Position numbers and translations under genes: made by a program. DNA of 64,000 nt from Flavobacterium sp. N2038. Its GTDB lineage: Bacteria; Bacteroidota; Bacteroidia; Flavobacteriales; Flavobacteriaceae. Positions 24,644 to 33,515 of this stretch are shown here, in pieces (positions within the stretch are counted from its first letter, which is position 1; every line of letters starts with the position of its first letter). The DNA lies in assembly GCF_025947185.1 (NCBI RefSeq), contig NZ_CP110001.1:4609855-4673854 (forward strand), given 5' to 3'. Under the pieces are notes generated by a model, which saw nothing but the letters and a program-made list of their open reading frames with translations, did no database searches and was not told the origin of the DNA.

Positions 24644-26401
24644 CTATTTTTTAGAAGTTCCTTTTTTACCTTCAGAAAAATCTAAATAATTCAAATTGAA
24701 TCCTCCTTTTTCAAAAACTACTTTAATTTTATTTACTCCTGCATTTAATGCTACGTTAGATAAAATAACTGTTTTCCATTTATCATTTCCACCAGTAACC
24801 GGAAGGACAACTAGTTCTGATTTCTTGCTGTTTTCAGTTTCCAGATAAATCTTTCCTTCTGTTTTCTCGCTCGAATAGCGAATCACAACTTTATATGTAT
24901 CTTGTTTTGCTACATTGGCTGTAAATTGCAGCCATTCTCCATCTTCAATAAAAGAAACCTGATAGCCATTTGAACCAGAATCTTTGCATGGCAAAATATC
25001 TACCCCATCATTACGCATGGTGTTTCCTTTATTCCAGTCTTCAAATTTTCCGGTTTCGACTCTGTAATTTACAAAATCAGTATCCTGATAAGCATAACCA
25101 TTGGTTCCTAAATCATATTCGGTAGCAGCAATTTTACCCGGAATTAAATGTTTTTTATAAGGTTTTGTATCATTGGTTTGTACCTGTCTGAACATAGCAT
25201 CAATAACATCTGGTTTTACCGTTAGGTTTTCCATTTTGTAATTGTTGGCCATTTTCATCAGTGTTTTTTTCGCCAATTCCTGACTTGGTTTTTGTCCTCC
25301 GTCTTTCCAGTATTTCAATACAATATCATATTCCGGAATTTTAGTTACCGATGTTACTCCTGCAATATTCTCGATCTTTTTCATTGGCCAGAATGCCCAT
25401 CCAATATTATTGCTTTCTACTAAAGTCAATACATCTTTAAACCAGACATTTGAGTTTTCTCCACTTTCTCCCAACCAAATCGGCACATTATATTGTGTTC
25501 TGTAATCCATCATTTTCTGAATAGATTCTTTGGTATTATAGTTCCAGTATTTATGAAAACTCAAAACCATATTTTCATCCCACAAAGGAAAAATTCCATT
25601 GTAATTATTTCCCCAGCAATTTCCTTCGATAACCACAATATGATTAGGATCTACTTCTCTAATTGCTTTTGTAACGGCAACCATTAAGTCTCTTAAAGGT
25701 CCGTTTGAGTTTTCATCACAACCATTTTTATTGGTTCCGGTAAAATTCCAGTTGGGTTCGTTGATAATATCATAAGCACCAATCCAGGGATTATCTCTGT
25801 ATCGGGAAGCCAGTTTTTTCCACAATGCAATCATTTTTTTCTGATTGGCGCCACTTTCCCAAAGAGATGGTTTTGTTGTATCATAATCAGAAATTGCAGC
25901 ATCATTTCCTTGTCCGCCAGGCGCAGCATGCAAATCTAAAATCAGATACATTTTGTTTTCGGCACACCATTTCAATAAATTATCAGTCATTGTAAAACCT
26001 TCTTCAATCCAGGTGATTTCACCATTTTTTTCTTCCTGAATTGCTGGTGTATAAAGGTTGTAATGCATTGGAAGACGAACTGAATTAAATCCCCATGCGG
26101 CTAACGAATCAATATCGCGTTTTGTAATACCATTTGCTTTATAAGCGGCATAAAATTCTTTTGTTCCCTGTTCGCCAATAACATCCTGAATTTTTTGTTT
26201 AATCTGATATTGCGAGCTTGCAAAGGGCTGGGTTTGCAACATATATCCTTCCTGCACCATCCATCCGCCAAGACCTAAACCTCTCAAAACAATATTATTT
26301 CCGTTTCCGTCAACAATCTTTTGTCCGTCTCTATGTAAAAAACCCTGCCCAAAAGCGGTAATTGAAAGCAATAGTTGTAATGTGATAATGATTTTTTTCA
26401 T
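24644..26401 (-). CDS. GH5 glycosidase with C-terminal CBM6-like domain, exported
   Basis: A 585-residue protein: signal peptide (MKKIIITLQLLLSITAFGQ), then a GH5 barrel (LRGLGLGGWMVQEGYML, SVRLPMHYN, LILDLHAAPGGQG), acid/base Glu in GAYDIINEPNW and nucleophile Glu in WLGESGENS. From about 450 a jelly-roll carbohydrate-binding module of CBM6 type follows (YRVETGKFEDW, IEDGEWLQFTANV, VNKIKVVFEKGGFNLNYLDF in part). It probably cleaves internal beta-glucan bonds; the GH5 subfamily needs a search. Confidence 0.9.
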   Translation of the reverse strand: MKKIIITLQLLLSITAFGQGFLHRDGQKIVDGNGNNIVLRGLGLGGWMVQEGYMLQTQPFASSQYQIKQKIQDVIGEQGTKEFYAAYKANGITKRDIDSLAAWGFNSVRLPMHYNLYTPAIQEEKNGEITWIEEGFTMTDNLLKWCAENKMYLILDLHAAPGGQGNDAAISDYDTTKPSLWESGANQKKMIALWKKLASRYRDNPWIGAYDIINEPNWNFTGTNKNGCDENSNGPLRDLMVAVTKAIREVDPNHIVVIEGNCWGNNYNGIFPLWDENMVLSFHKYWNYNTKESIQKMMDYRTQYNVPIWLGESGENSNVWFKDVLTLVESNNIGWAFWPMKKIENIAGVTSVTKIPEYDIVLKYWKDGGQKPSQELAKKTLMKMANNYKMENLTVKPDVIDAMFRQVQTNDTKPYKKHLIPGKIAATEYDLGTNGYAYQDTDFVNYRVETGKFEDWNKGNTMRNDGVDILPCKDSGSNGYQVSFIEDGEWLQFTANVAKQDTYKVVIRYSSEKTEGKIYLETENSKKSELVVLPVTGGNDKWKTVILSNVALNAGVNKIKVVFEKGGFNLNYLDFSEGKKGTSKK

Positions 26402-26436
26402 GTCAATTTTTTTAAAACTTAATCAACTTTCTAAAC

Positions 26437-26478
26437 TAAAATACCCACAAGATTTTTAGAAAACTTGTGGGAGTATTT
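26437..26478 (-). terminator. Hairpin/terminator between GH3 and GH5 genes
   Basis: On the minus strand CTCCCACAAG pairs with CTTGTGGG around a 12-base loop and is followed by TATTTTAG. The U-run is short, so partial readthrough is likely. Confidence 0.65.
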
Positions 26479-26484
26479 AAGATT

Positions 26485-28749
26485 TTACTTTAATAGAAAA
26501 TCCTTTTTTTGATTTCCGATTTGAATTGTAAATGTTCCTTTTTCAGAAATCCATTTCAAATCTTCATTTACAAACTGAAGGTCTTTTTGATTTAAGGTGA
26601 ATTTTACTGTTTTAGTTTCGCCGGGAGCTAAACTAATTTTGTCAAATCTTTTTAAAGCTTTTACTTCTGGTGTAATACTTGCCACATTGTCTGACAAATA
26701 CAATAAAACGGATTCTTTTCCTGCTTTTGCCCCTGAATTTGTTACATCAACTGATACGTTTATTTCATCTGAAGCAGTGATTTCAGATTTGTCCGTTTTT
26801 AGGTTTGAATATGCAAATGTTGTATACGATAACCCTGTCCCGAACTCAAATTGAGGAGAATAACTTTTCTCGTATTTTGCGTCGTTATTTTGCTCTCCTT
26901 CAGAAATACTTTCAGTATATTTTCTATTGTATTTTTCTAATGAATTTGGATATTTTGGATAATTATACGGCAATCTTCCACTTGGGTTTACATCTCCGTA
27001 TAAAATATCAACTAAAGCTCTTCCGCCTTCATTTCCCGGAAGGTAACATTGAACAACAGCTGCCATTTTATCTTCAAAGTCACTAATTAATCTTGGTCTT
27101 CCTTCGTTTAGAACTAAAACTATTGGTTTGTTTAATTTTGATAATGCTAAGGCTAATTTTATCTGAGAACGGCTTATGTAAAGGTCACTGATGTCACCCG
27201 GTGTTTCTGTATAATTTTTTTCTCCTAAACACAAAACAATTTTAGTGGCAGTTTTGGCCAATTCTACTGCTTTCTGAATTTCAGCGTCATCTTCTTTTTC
27301 AAGATCTGCACCTGGGGTATACAATACGTTTTCTTTTCCTAATTTATTCTGAAATGCTTCTAAGATAGTTGATTTATCTGCCGCGTAAGTATCTGAATTT
27401 TCACCCTGCCAGGTATAAGACCAACCTCCGTTTAAGTATTTCATACTATTTGCAGTTGCTCCTGTTACCAGTATTTTTTCGTTTTTATTTAATGGTAAAG
27501 CTGAAGCATTATTTTTCAATAAAGTAATAGATTCTGCCGCGGTATTGTAAGCTTCCTGAATGTGTTCTTGTGATCCGAATTTTGGATAATCTTTTAGGTT
27601 TGCTACTGAATTTTGAAATAAATTCAATTCAAATTTCATCTTAAGAATTCGGGTAACTGCATCATCAATTCTTGACATTGGCACTTCTCCTTTTTTTACC
27701 AAATCAACCAGATCAGTGTAAAAAGAGAATTCTTCCGGTACCATACTCATGTCTATTCCCGCCATAATTGCAATACGAACTGCATCGCGTTTAGATTCGG
27801 CAACTTTATGTCTGGTATACAAGTAAATAATATCTTTCCAGTCCGTTACTACAACTCCTTGAAAATTAAGCTCTTTCTTAAGGATATCGGTAATTAAATG
27901 TTTGCTGGAGTGCACAGGAGTCCCATTGATTTCGCCAGAACTTACCATTACACTTTTTGCACCGGCTTTTATTGCGGCCTGATAGATAGTTAAATCGTAT
28001 TGTCTTAAAAGTCTTTCCGGAATAATACTTGGTGTTCTGTCTTTTCCTGTATAGGTACTTCCGTATCCAATGTAATGTTTCATACAAGAAGCAACACTAT
28101 ATTTAGAACCTACATCATTTCCTTCAAAACCATCAACTAAAGCAACTGCCATTTTTGAAGATAAATAGGCATCTTCACCAAATGACTCCCACATTCTGGA
28201 CCAGGCTGGATTTCTTGGAAAATCTAAATCGGGAGAGAAAACCCAAGGAATCGAGGATGCTCTGGTTTCATAAGCTGAAATTTCGGCTCCGCGTTTTACT
28301 AAAGCTGTATTGAAAGTTGCAGCTAAACCAATTTGCTGCGGAAACAATGTTGCTCCGGCTGTATAACTTGCCCCATGAATGGCATCTATACCGTATAAAA
28401 CCGGAATTTTAAGCCTTGTTTTATTTGCTTCGTTTGAAATTGCTGTTAAAGTTTCCTGCCATCTCTGTATAGTTGGAGCGCCTGGATTTGGCACATTCAA
28501 AATAGATCCAATATGATAATCCTGAATTCCTTGTTTTAGTTTTGCAGGATCAAAATATCCCGGTTTTGCAGGATCTTCAAATATCGTTACGGTTATTTGA
28601 GTCATTTGACCTACTTTTTCTTCAAGAGTCATTTTCGACAATAATTCGGCAACTTTTGCGTCAATAGCTCCTTTATTGTTTTTTACTTCCTGACTCCATG
28701 CTGCTCCACAAACTAAGAGAGCGAGCACCAGCAACTTGGTTCTTTTCAT
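26485..28749 (-). CDS. GH3 beta-glucosidase, exported
   Basis: A 754-residue GH3 enzyme with signal peptide (MKRTKLLVLALLVCGAAWSQ). GH3 marks: YGIDAIHGASYTAGATLFPQ, SCMKHYIGYG, nucleophile Asp in GVVVTDWKDI, then the second domain (IVLVLNEGRPRLI) and a fibronectin-like end. It is only moderately similar to the GH3 at 21452 (for example IDAIHGA versus QDVIHGY), so the two probably differ in linkage preference. It follows the GH30 genes in the PUL. Confidence 0.94.
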   Translation of the reverse strand: MKRTKLLVLALLVCGAAWSQEVKNNKGAIDAKVAELLSKMTLEEKVGQMTQITVTIFEDPAKPGYFDPAKLKQGIQDYHIGSILNVPNPGAPTIQRWQETLTAISNEANKTRLKIPVLYGIDAIHGASYTAGATLFPQQIGLAATFNTALVKRGAEISAYETRASSIPWVFSPDLDFPRNPAWSRMWESFGEDAYLSSKMAVALVDGFEGNDVGSKYSVASCMKHYIGYGSTYTGKDRTPSIIPERLLRQYDLTIYQAAIKAGAKSVMVSSGEINGTPVHSSKHLITDILKKELNFQGVVVTDWKDIIYLYTRHKVAESKRDAVRIAIMAGIDMSMVPEEFSFYTDLVDLVKKGEVPMSRIDDAVTRILKMKFELNLFQNSVANLKDYPKFGSQEHIQEAYNTAAESITLLKNNASALPLNKNEKILVTGATANSMKYLNGGWSYTWQGENSDTYAADKSTILEAFQNKLGKENVLYTPGADLEKEDDAEIQKAVELAKTATKIVLCLGEKNYTETPGDISDLYISRSQIKLALALSKLNKPIVLVLNEGRPRLISDFEDKMAAVVQCYLPGNEGGRALVDILYGDVNPSGRLPYNYPKYPNSLEKYNRKYTESISEGEQNNDAKYEKSYSPQFEFGTGLSYTTFAYSNLKTDKSEITASDEINVSVDVTNSGAKAGKESVLLYLSDNVASITPEVKALKRFDKISLAPGETKTVKFTLNQKDLQFVNEDLKWISEKGTFTIQIGNQKKDFLLK

Positions 28750-28785
28750 TTTAAATTTTTAAATTAATATTTCATAATTAAAACT

Positions 28786-30240
28786 CTAGTATTCAAGAGT
28801 TTGCATGGCATGCGCCGGTATGGTAATAGTTGTTTTGGTTGTATTATTTGAAAGGGTATAAACCACTTCATTATCTGATGAATTCATTACAACGGTAATG
28901 AATTTTCCATCTGTATTTTTAAATGATGTACTCAACAAGCTTTTGTCACTGCTGTTAGCTTCGATTCGTTTAGCATTTGGTCTGATGAATTTGGACAAAT
29001 GTCCTATGTAATAATACATGGGTGTATAAATCAATTCGTCTTTTGCAGTATCGGCATGAATGGGTGAAAAACAAAAATTCCCCACATGATTTGGACCTCC
29101 ATTTTGATCCAGAAGAATATTCCAATCCGTCCAGGCCACTGTTCCGTTGTTAAAATCATTGATCATGTTGAGTCCGTATCGCTCTGCATTTCCCCAAAAC
29201 TGAAACTTTGCAGCGTCAAATCTTTCGATGCATCCTTCGGTAAATATTAGGTTTTTGTTTAGAAATGCTTTGTGAACTTCTGCAACCGATTCGAATTTTG
29301 GTGCTCCGCCATTCCAGGTTTCATACCAATGAAAACCAATTCCCCAAGCATATTTTGAAACTTCAGGATCTGAAAAAACCAGATTAGCTCTTTTTTCCAG
29401 CATATCTCCGCGATTGTGATCCCAAATAATGATATTTTTAGAACCCAGATTTTCTTTTACTAAAGTTGGACCAAGAAAATTTTTAAGAAAATCTCTTTCA
29501 GCTTCGGGGGTATAGATACATGATTCCCAACTTTGACTCGCCATTGGTTCATTTTGAATGGTTAATCCCCAAATCGGAATTCCCTCTTTTTCATATGCTT
29601 TTATAAATTTTGCATAGTAATTTGCCCACGACTGAGCAAATTCAGGCAATAAAACGCCGCCGTGCAAAATATCATTATTGTCTTTCATAAAAGCTGGGGG
29701 ACTCCATGGACTAACAAATAAGGTTAATTTTCCGCCGGCTGTTTCGATTGCTTTTTTGATCAGTGGAATTCTGTATTTTCTATCATGATCAATACTGAAG
29801 GTTTTTAAATCTTTGTCTCCCTCAGCAATGTAGGTATAACTTTGGCTGCTAAAATCGCAGCTATGAATGTTGGTTCTGGCTAAAGTATAACCTATTCCTT
29901 TGGTTTTATCGTAATAAGCGTTTAGAAGCTCCTTCTGTCTTTCTGAAGATAATTTAGCAAAGACTTCAGCACTTGCATCGGTTATAGCGCCGCCAATTCC
30001 AAGAAAGGTCTGATGTATTTTTTTCGGATCTACAGTAATAGAAACCGTTGATTTTTTTTGTGTTGATGTAGGGATTAAATCATTTGATAATGATAATCTC
30101 ATGTTCGTTTTTTCGGCAGTAGTATAAACTTTTATTTTTGAGTTTGGTTTAGATGCTGAATCAGCCACAACCTTTGACGAAGAACAACTTAATTGCAGAA
30201 TTAATAGGGGTATTATTAAAATTTTATAGGTTGATTTCAT
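28786..30240 (-). CDS. GH30 glycosidase, surface lipoprotein
   Basis: A 484-residue protein with a lipoprotein signal (LLILQLSCSSS, lipobox Cys19). GH30 core: FLGIGGAITDASAEVFAKLS, acid/base Glu in LTIQNEPMASQSWESC, FHWYETWNGG, and nucleophile Glu in FTEGCIERFD; a C-terminal beta domain ends in TITIPAHAMQTLEY. The pattern fits the GH30_3-like group that includes beta-1,6-glucanases. The following GH30 gene is a close paralogue, indicating local duplication. Confidence 0.92.
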   Translation of the reverse strand: MKSTYKILIIPLLILQLSCSSSKVVADSASKPNSKIKVYTTAEKTNMRLSLSNDLIPTSTQKKSTVSITVDPKKIHQTFLGIGGAITDASAEVFAKLSSERQKELLNAYYDKTKGIGYTLARTNIHSCDFSSQSYTYIAEGDKDLKTFSIDHDRKYRIPLIKKAIETAGGKLTLFVSPWSPPAFMKDNNDILHGGVLLPEFAQSWANYYAKFIKAYEKEGIPIWGLTIQNEPMASQSWESCIYTPEAERDFLKNFLGPTLVKENLGSKNIIIWDHNRGDMLEKRANLVFSDPEVSKYAWGIGFHWYETWNGGAPKFESVAEVHKAFLNKNLIFTEGCIERFDAAKFQFWGNAERYGLNMINDFNNGTVAWTDWNILLDQNGGPNHVGNFCFSPIHADTAKDELIYTPMYYYIGHLSKFIRPNAKRIEANSSDKSLLSTSFKNTDGKFITVVMNSSDNEVVYTLSNNTTKTTITIPAHAMQTLEY

Positions 30241-30265
30241 GTCTTTAAATGCTATTAAAAAAACT

Positions 30266-30290
30266 AAGGGCTAAATAAATAGCCCTTAAC
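30266..30290 (-). terminator. Intrinsic terminator between the two GH30 genes
   Basis: AAGGGCTA / TAGCCCTT hairpin with a six-base loop; on the minus strand it is followed by AGTTTTTTT. Confidence 0.7.
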
Positions 30291-30305
30291 TACTAATAAA
30301 ATAAA

Positions 30306-31766
30306 TTAATAAACTAAGGTTTGGATTGCGTGCGCCGGTATTTTCACGACTGTCTTTTCTGTTGCAATGATCAGGTTATAGGTAATTTCATTATTTGTAT
30401 GATTCATTACTATGGTTGTCATTTTCCCGTCTGTATTTAAAAATGAAGTACTTAGCAAATAGCTTCTGCTTACTGAAGTACTTACACGAACTGCATTTGG
30501 ACGAATGAATTTTGAGAAATGACCAATGTAATAATAAGATGGTGTATAAATTAATTCACCAGTTGTAGTATCTGCATGGATTGGAGCAAAGCAAAAATTA
30601 CCAACGTGATTTGGTCCTCCAAATTGGTCCAAAAGGATATTCCAATCTGTCCAGGCCACGGTTCCGTTGTTAAAATCGTTGATCATTGAAGTTCCGTATC
30701 TTTCGGCATTTGCCCAAAATTGATATTTGGCTGCATCAAATTTTTCGACACATCCTTCAGTAAACATTAGTTTTTTATCCGGATATGCTTCATGAACTCT
30801 TGCAACATTTTCAAACATTGGCTGTGCACCAGTCCAGGTTTCGTACCAGTGAAAACCCATTCCCCAAACATACTTTGATGCTTCAGGATCTGAGAAAATT
30901 ACGTTTGCTCTTTGCACCATTAAATCACGATTATGATCCCAGGCAATAATTTTAATTCTTTCTAAACCTTCTTTTTTAAGAGTTGGCCCTAAGTAATTTT
31001 TCAAAAAATCTCTTTCCTCTTCGGCAGTATACAAACAAGATTCCCATGTTTGTGTTGCCATTGGCTCATTTTGTACTGAAGTTCCCCAAATTGGAATTCC
31101 TTCTTTTTCATATGCTTTTATAAATTTCGCATAAAAATTGGCCCATGGCTGAAAGAATTCAGGAAGTAATTTTCCACCTTTCAGGACGCTTTTATTGCTT
31201 TTCATAAAAGCATTTGGTGACCATGGAGTTGCATAAGTTGGCAGTTTACCTCCGGCCGTTTTGATTGCCTGTTTTATTAACGGAATGCGATATTGTCTGT
31301 CATGTTCAATTGAAAATGTTTTTAAATCCTTATCGCCTTCTTCTATATAAGAATAGCTTGCACTACTAAAATCTGAACTCTGAATTGTAGTTCTTAGTAA
31401 TGAATAACCTATTCCTTTTTGAGTGTCGTAATAAGCATTTAAAAATTCAGTTTGTTTTTCTTTTGAAAGTTTAGCAAAAATCTCGGCACTTGCGTCAGTA
31501 ATAGCTCCTCCAATTCCCATAAAAGTCTGGAATTTTTTTAGTGGCTCAACAAAAACGGATATTTCGGTCTCAACTGGCTGTTGTGATGCTGTAAATGATA
31601 AATTATCTGTAGGGGTTAACCTTAATTTTGTATTATCTGCAGTGGTATACACTGTGATTTTTTTGTTATTTGTTGTAAATCCCTGTTGTTGTTTTTGACT
31701 TTTCTGCTGCGAAAATGCAACTAAGGAAAAACATAGACAAGTAATAATAAAGCCATTTTTTTTCAT
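30306..31766 (-). CDS. GH30 glycosidase, exported, paralogue of the next gene
   Basis: I start at the ATG 31766 (MKKNGFIITC), 486 residues, with signal peptide (IITCLCFSLVAFSQ); the frame opens 11 codons earlier without a signal gain. The GH30 motifs match the neighbouring paralogue nearly word for word: GIGGAITDASAEIFAKL, SVQNEPMATQTWESCLY, FHWYETWTGA and FTEGCVEKFD. Unlike the other copy it is not a lipoprotein, so the pair may act in different compartments, one surface-bound and one periplasmic or secreted. Confidence 0.92.
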   Translation of the reverse strand: MKKNGFIITCLCFSLVAFSQQKSQKQQQGFTTNNKKITVYTTADNTKLRLTPTDNLSFTASQQPVETEISVFVEPLKKFQTFMGIGGAITDASAEIFAKLSKEKQTEFLNAYYDTQKGIGYSLLRTTIQSSDFSSASYSYIEEGDKDLKTFSIEHDRQYRIPLIKQAIKTAGGKLPTYATPWSPNAFMKSNKSVLKGGKLLPEFFQPWANFYAKFIKAYEKEGIPIWGTSVQNEPMATQTWESCLYTAEEERDFLKNYLGPTLKKEGLERIKIIAWDHNRDLMVQRANVIFSDPEASKYVWGMGFHWYETWTGAQPMFENVARVHEAYPDKKLMFTEGCVEKFDAAKYQFWANAERYGTSMINDFNNGTVAWTDWNILLDQFGGPNHVGNFCFAPIHADTTTGELIYTPSYYYIGHFSKFIRPNAVRVSTSVSRSYLLSTSFLNTDGKMTTIVMNHTNNEITYNLIIATEKTVVKIPAHAIQTLVY

Positions 31767-31809
31767 TGTATATGTTTTATAATTAAAACTTATTTGCAAA
31801 ATCTGATTT

Positions 31810-31846
31810 TAAAAATAGCCCATAATCAAAGAGAATATGGGCTATT
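31810..31846 (-). terminator. Intrinsic terminator downstream of susD
   Basis: On the minus strand AATAGCCCATA pairs with TATGGGCTATT and is followed by TTTAAAA. It separates the susCD transcript from the glycosidases. Confidence 0.7.
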
Positions 31847-31898
31847 CTGGCAACCAAACTTAACTTAAACTTAAACATACATTTAGTATCTTTTTTTA

Positions 31899-31926
31899 AG
31901 GCTGAGATTTTTATCTCAGCCTTTTA
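31899..31926. terminator. GC-rich hairpin after susD
   Basis: Perfect stem AAGGCTGAGAT / ATCTCAGCCTT with a TTTT loop. On the minus strand an A-run, not a U-run, follows, so it may be an mRNA-stabilising 3' hairpin working with the terminator at 31810. Confidence 0.6.
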
Positions 31927-31956
31927 CACAAGTACTATATCTGTTTTTGGAGAATA

Positions 31957-33498
31957 TTAATATCCTGTATTTTGAATCATTTTTGTATTGTTGAATTCGC
32001 TGTAAGGAATTGGGAAAGCTTCATTTTTATTTGCTGTAAATCCTTTGAATGCAAGTTTTGCAGCAGCCTCACCTGTTCTGATTAAGTCAAACCAACGGTG
32101 TCCTTCTCCCGCAAGTTCTAATCTTCTTTCTTGCTGAATTGCTGCAAGAGAAACTGGTACAGGATCTAATCCAACTCTTTTTCTAACAGCATCAAGAAGT
32201 GCCTGGGCTCTTGCTCCTGTTCCTCCCAAAGCTTCTGCTTCTAATAAATAAGTATCAGCTAAACGAATTACATAAGTATTGATACCAAAGTTCAGAAAAG
32301 GGTTTGATGCTTTAATATCAGCATTAACCGGTGCATATTTAATAAAGTGAAATCCTGTCTCTTGGTAACTGTCTGTATACTTAATAAATGCATTTGGATC
32401 ATCTTTATCTCCGCTTGCTCTTTCAACAGCAGCATCAAAAATAGTAGATGCGTAACGCGGATCTCCTTGCATAGCAACTTGTAAATCTTTAGTAACGACC
32501 ATGAACCCCCAACCATTAATATAATCCGGCAAAAGTTTATCTACGCCACGAGGATATCTTGAATAATCTCTCATACCCATTAACTGTGCTGCTACGTTAC
32601 CTTCGTCATCACCTCTTTCAAAATTACCCCAATCAGCATTTGATTTGTCTGAATAACTGATTTCAAGAATGGATTCTGAATTAAATTCATGCAAATGATC
32701 CCATAGTTGAGAAAAATTATCCATTAGCTTATATCCAAAACTACTAGCTTGTCCCGGAGTTGCACCGTTTACTTTAGCCAATTCTGCAGCAGCTTCTGCT
32801 TTTTTATTATCAGATAAATAGGCTTTTCCTAAAAGTGCAGTTGCAGCTCCTTTTGTCAATCTTCCTAATTCGCTAGGAATTAATGTCATTGGCAGATTCG
32901 GAATTGCTTCTGTTAAATCTTTTTCAATTTGTGCATAAACTTCTTCTGGTTTAGCCTGTACAATTGTCGAAATTTCGCTCTGAACTACCGGAGCTAATAT
33001 TAGCGGAACATTTTTAAACATTCTTACAAGGTCTAAATAGTAATAAGCGCGTAACGCTTTAACTTCTGCCGTGAATCTTGCTTTTTTAGCTTCATCCATA
33101 GTAACTCCGGGAAGTTTTGCAATCATGATATTACATCTTGCAACTCCTTTAAAATAATCTGCCCAAATGTTTGGCGGAATATTGGTTGGAGTGATAGAAT
33201 AGTTTGATGCGACCTGAAGTCCTGGCTGGTCACCTGCTCCTCCACCTCCTGCATAGAAATCATCTGATGCAGAGTTTAAGAATAATAGTGGCGCATTTTC
33301 CATTGCTCCGGCATGTTTCCCTAATTTATCATAAGCTGCTACTAATCCAGAATAAGCTTCTGTTTCGTTTCTGTAAAAATTATTTTCAAGTACAACTCCA
33401 TCTCCTTTTACTTCCAGCTTTTCATCGGTATCGCACGATCCAAGTGCCAATAACACTCCAAATGCGACAAATGATTGTTTAAAACTTATAAGTTTCAT
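31957..33498 (-). CDS. susD: SusD/RagB-family glycan-binding lipoprotein
   Basis: A 513-residue lipoprotein (lipobox LLALGSC, Cys22). The SusD/RagB helical TPR-like body is visible: KARFTAEVKALRAYYYLDLVRMFKNVPLI, TKGAATALLGKAYLS, and the C-terminal QQERRLELAGEGHRWFDLIRTGEA. It caps the SusC channel at the cell surface and binds the target oligosaccharide. It follows susC by 17 bp on the same transcript. Confidence 0.96.
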   Translation of the reverse strand: MKLISFKQSFVAFGVLLALGSCDTDEKLEVKGDGVVLENNFYRNETEAYSGLVAAYDKLGKHAGAMENAPLLFLNSASDDFYAGGGGAGDQPGLQVASNYSITPTNIPPNIWADYFKGVARCNIMIAKLPGVTMDEAKKARFTAEVKALRAYYYLDLVRMFKNVPLILAPVVQSEISTIVQAKPEEVYAQIEKDLTEAIPNLPMTLIPSELGRLTKGAATALLGKAYLSDNKKAEAAAELAKVNGATPGQASSFGYKLMDNFSQLWDHLHEFNSESILEISYSDKSNADWGNFERGDDEGNVAAQLMGMRDYSRYPRGVDKLLPDYINGWGFMVVTKDLQVAMQGDPRYASTIFDAAVERASGDKDDPNAFIKYTDSYQETGFHFIKYAPVNADIKASNPFLNFGINTYVIRLADTYLLEAEALGGTGARAQALLDAVRKRVGLDPVPVSLAAIQQERRLELAGEGHRWFDLIRTGEAAAKLAFKGFTANKNEAFPIPYSEFNNTKMIQNTGY

Positions 33499-33515
33499 AA
33501 TATTTTATTTTTTAA

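Noticed and set aside
31899..31926. Plain rho-independent terminator for susD
   Set aside because: On the coding strand an A-run, not a U-run, follows the stem; kept only as a hairpin, with 31810-31846 as the real terminator candidate.
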